A stretch of 55,467 nt of DNA from JAKVBH01 sp049800955. Its GTDB lineage: Bacteria; Pseudomonadota; Alphaproteobacteria; Rhodobacterales; Rhodobacteraceae. A program made the translations under genes and the position numbers. Positions 54,930-55,467 of the stretch are shown here, piece after piece. The first letter of the stretch is position 1; each line of letters begins with the position of its first letter. The stretch covers positions 1-55,467 of the forward strand of contig NZ_JBNAGA010000007.1 in assembly GCF_049800955.1 (NCBI RefSeq), written 5' to 3'. The notes beneath the pieces are model-generated. The model was not told where the DNA came from. It searched no databases and saw only the letters and a program-made list of their open reading frames with translations.

Positions 54930-55467
54930 TCAGCCAGACCATCCGCCATCGATGTAATGGGGCTGTCCCGTCGTAAACGCGCTCTCATCACTGGCCAGAT
55001 AGACCGCGAGCGCCGCAATCTCCTCAGGCTGCGCCACCCGCCCCATGGGCTGGCGCGCGACGAAAGCCTCAAGGGCCGCCTCGTAAGAGCCCATCTGCTC
55101 GCCAAGCGCGCGCACGCGGTCATGCCAGGACGGGCTTTCCACCGTGCCCGGACAAATGCAATTGCACCGCACGCCGGTCTTGATGACATCCACCGCCACA
55201 GATTTCGTCAGCCCTTCGACCGCAGCCTTCGTCACACCGTAGACAAACCGATTGGGCGCACCCATCTTCGCCCCCAGAGCCGACGCCATGTTCACAATCG
55301 AGCCGTTGCCGCGTTCAATCATGCCGGGCAAAGCCGCCCGAATCGTGCGGAACATCGAGTGCACGTTCAGATCGACAGCGAAGCCGAATTCGTCATCGGT
55401 CGCATCCAGAACAGTGCCGTGATGCACAAATCCGGCGCCGTTGAACAAGATATCCGGATTGGCCCGC
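54930..55467 (-). CDS. SDR-family dehydrogenase, 3' part only (cut by window end)
   Basis: The last 538 bases of the SDR gene that is complete at 5853..6590. It retains the catalytic S, Y and K but lacks the first 66 or 67 residues with the cofactor motif, only because the window ends. An apparent start near 55448 is an internal codon, not the real start. Confidence 0.92.
   Translation of the reverse strand, partial: RANPDILFNGAGFVHHGTVLDATDDEFGFAVDLNVHSMFRTIRAALPGMIERGNGSIVNMASALGAKMGAPNRFVYGVTKAAVEGLTKSVAVDVIKTGVRCNCICPGTVESPSWHDRVRALGEQMGSYEAALEAFVARQPMGRVAQPEEIAALAVYLASDESAFTTGQPHYIDGGWSG

Larger units (their letters stand above)
49078..55467. repeat. terminal direct repeat, second copy
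   Basis: Identical to 1..6390 in every stretch compared. It runs from inside paaZ to inside the SDR gene, where the window ends. Joining the ends at this overlap closes the unit to a circle of 49,077 bp and restores both genes. Confidence 0.93.

Overview
The window looks like a complete circular plasmid or chromid of a high-GC alphaproteobacterium, most likely Rhodobacterales (Roseobacter group). The first 6,390 bases recur at the end (1..6390 = 49078..55467), which is what an untrimmed circular contig gives; the unit would be 49,077 bp. The taxon call rests on the DnaA-like-type replicase with parAB and repeated palindromes (a replicon type described in Rhodobacterales), a VPLPA-CTERM protein, a monomeric isocitrate dehydrogenase, a TRAP transporter and overall gene style; no rRNA or tRNA is present to confirm it.

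Layout of the unit. (A) 2096..6590, minus strand: SDR dehydrogenase, IlvD/Edd sugar-acid dehydratase, FAH-family hydrolase and D-2-hydroxyacid dehydrogenase, a plausible non-phosphorylative aldonate route through a 2,4-diketo-3-deoxy acid to pyruvate plus glycolate or lactate. (B) 6688..8542, plus: a 3-hydroxyisobutyrate-dehydrogenase-family enzyme and a DenD-like erythronate dehydrogenase. (C) 8543..12625, minus: holA, lptE and leuS, normally chromosomal and essential, followed by a divergent glycosyltransferase. (D) 14061..28238: a GntR/FCD regulator divergent from a TRAP transporter and a long catabolic operon (Gci-like enolase-superfamily enzyme, two PhyH-type dioxygenases, UxaA/GarD-type dehydratase, HIBADH-family enzyme, EamA exporter or importer, three overlapping Gfo/Idh/MocA oxidoreductases). 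Its substrate is not obvious. (E) 28246..32617: the replication and partition module (DnaA-like replicase, iteron-like origin, parA, parB, six copies of one 16-bp palindrome). (F) 31905..38073: VPLPA-CTERM protein, LtnD-like dehydrogenase, sugar isomerase, lipoate-ligase-like protein, sterol desaturase remnant, monomeric NADP isocitrate dehydrogenase. (G) 38314..50590 (continuing in 1..1513): the phenylacetate pathway: paaJ, paaA, a DUF3291 gene, paaBCDE; paaI-paaK on the minus strand; a fused hydratase/dehydrogenase, paaZ and paaX.

How it works together. Phenylacetate is activated by PaaK, epoxidised by PaaABCE(D), opened by PaaZ and passed through the fused beta-oxidation enzyme and PaaJ to acetyl-CoA and succinyl-CoA. 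Two dyads with identical 36-bp span (GTTAC-N26-GTAAC) sit before paaJ and in the paaI/hydratase divergent region and are good PaaX operator candidates. Regions A, B, D and F supply several dehydratases and dehydrogenases for sugar acids. No conjugation, mobilisation, toxin-antitoxin, transposase or phage gene was found; carriage of leuS-lptE-holA could itself enforce retention.
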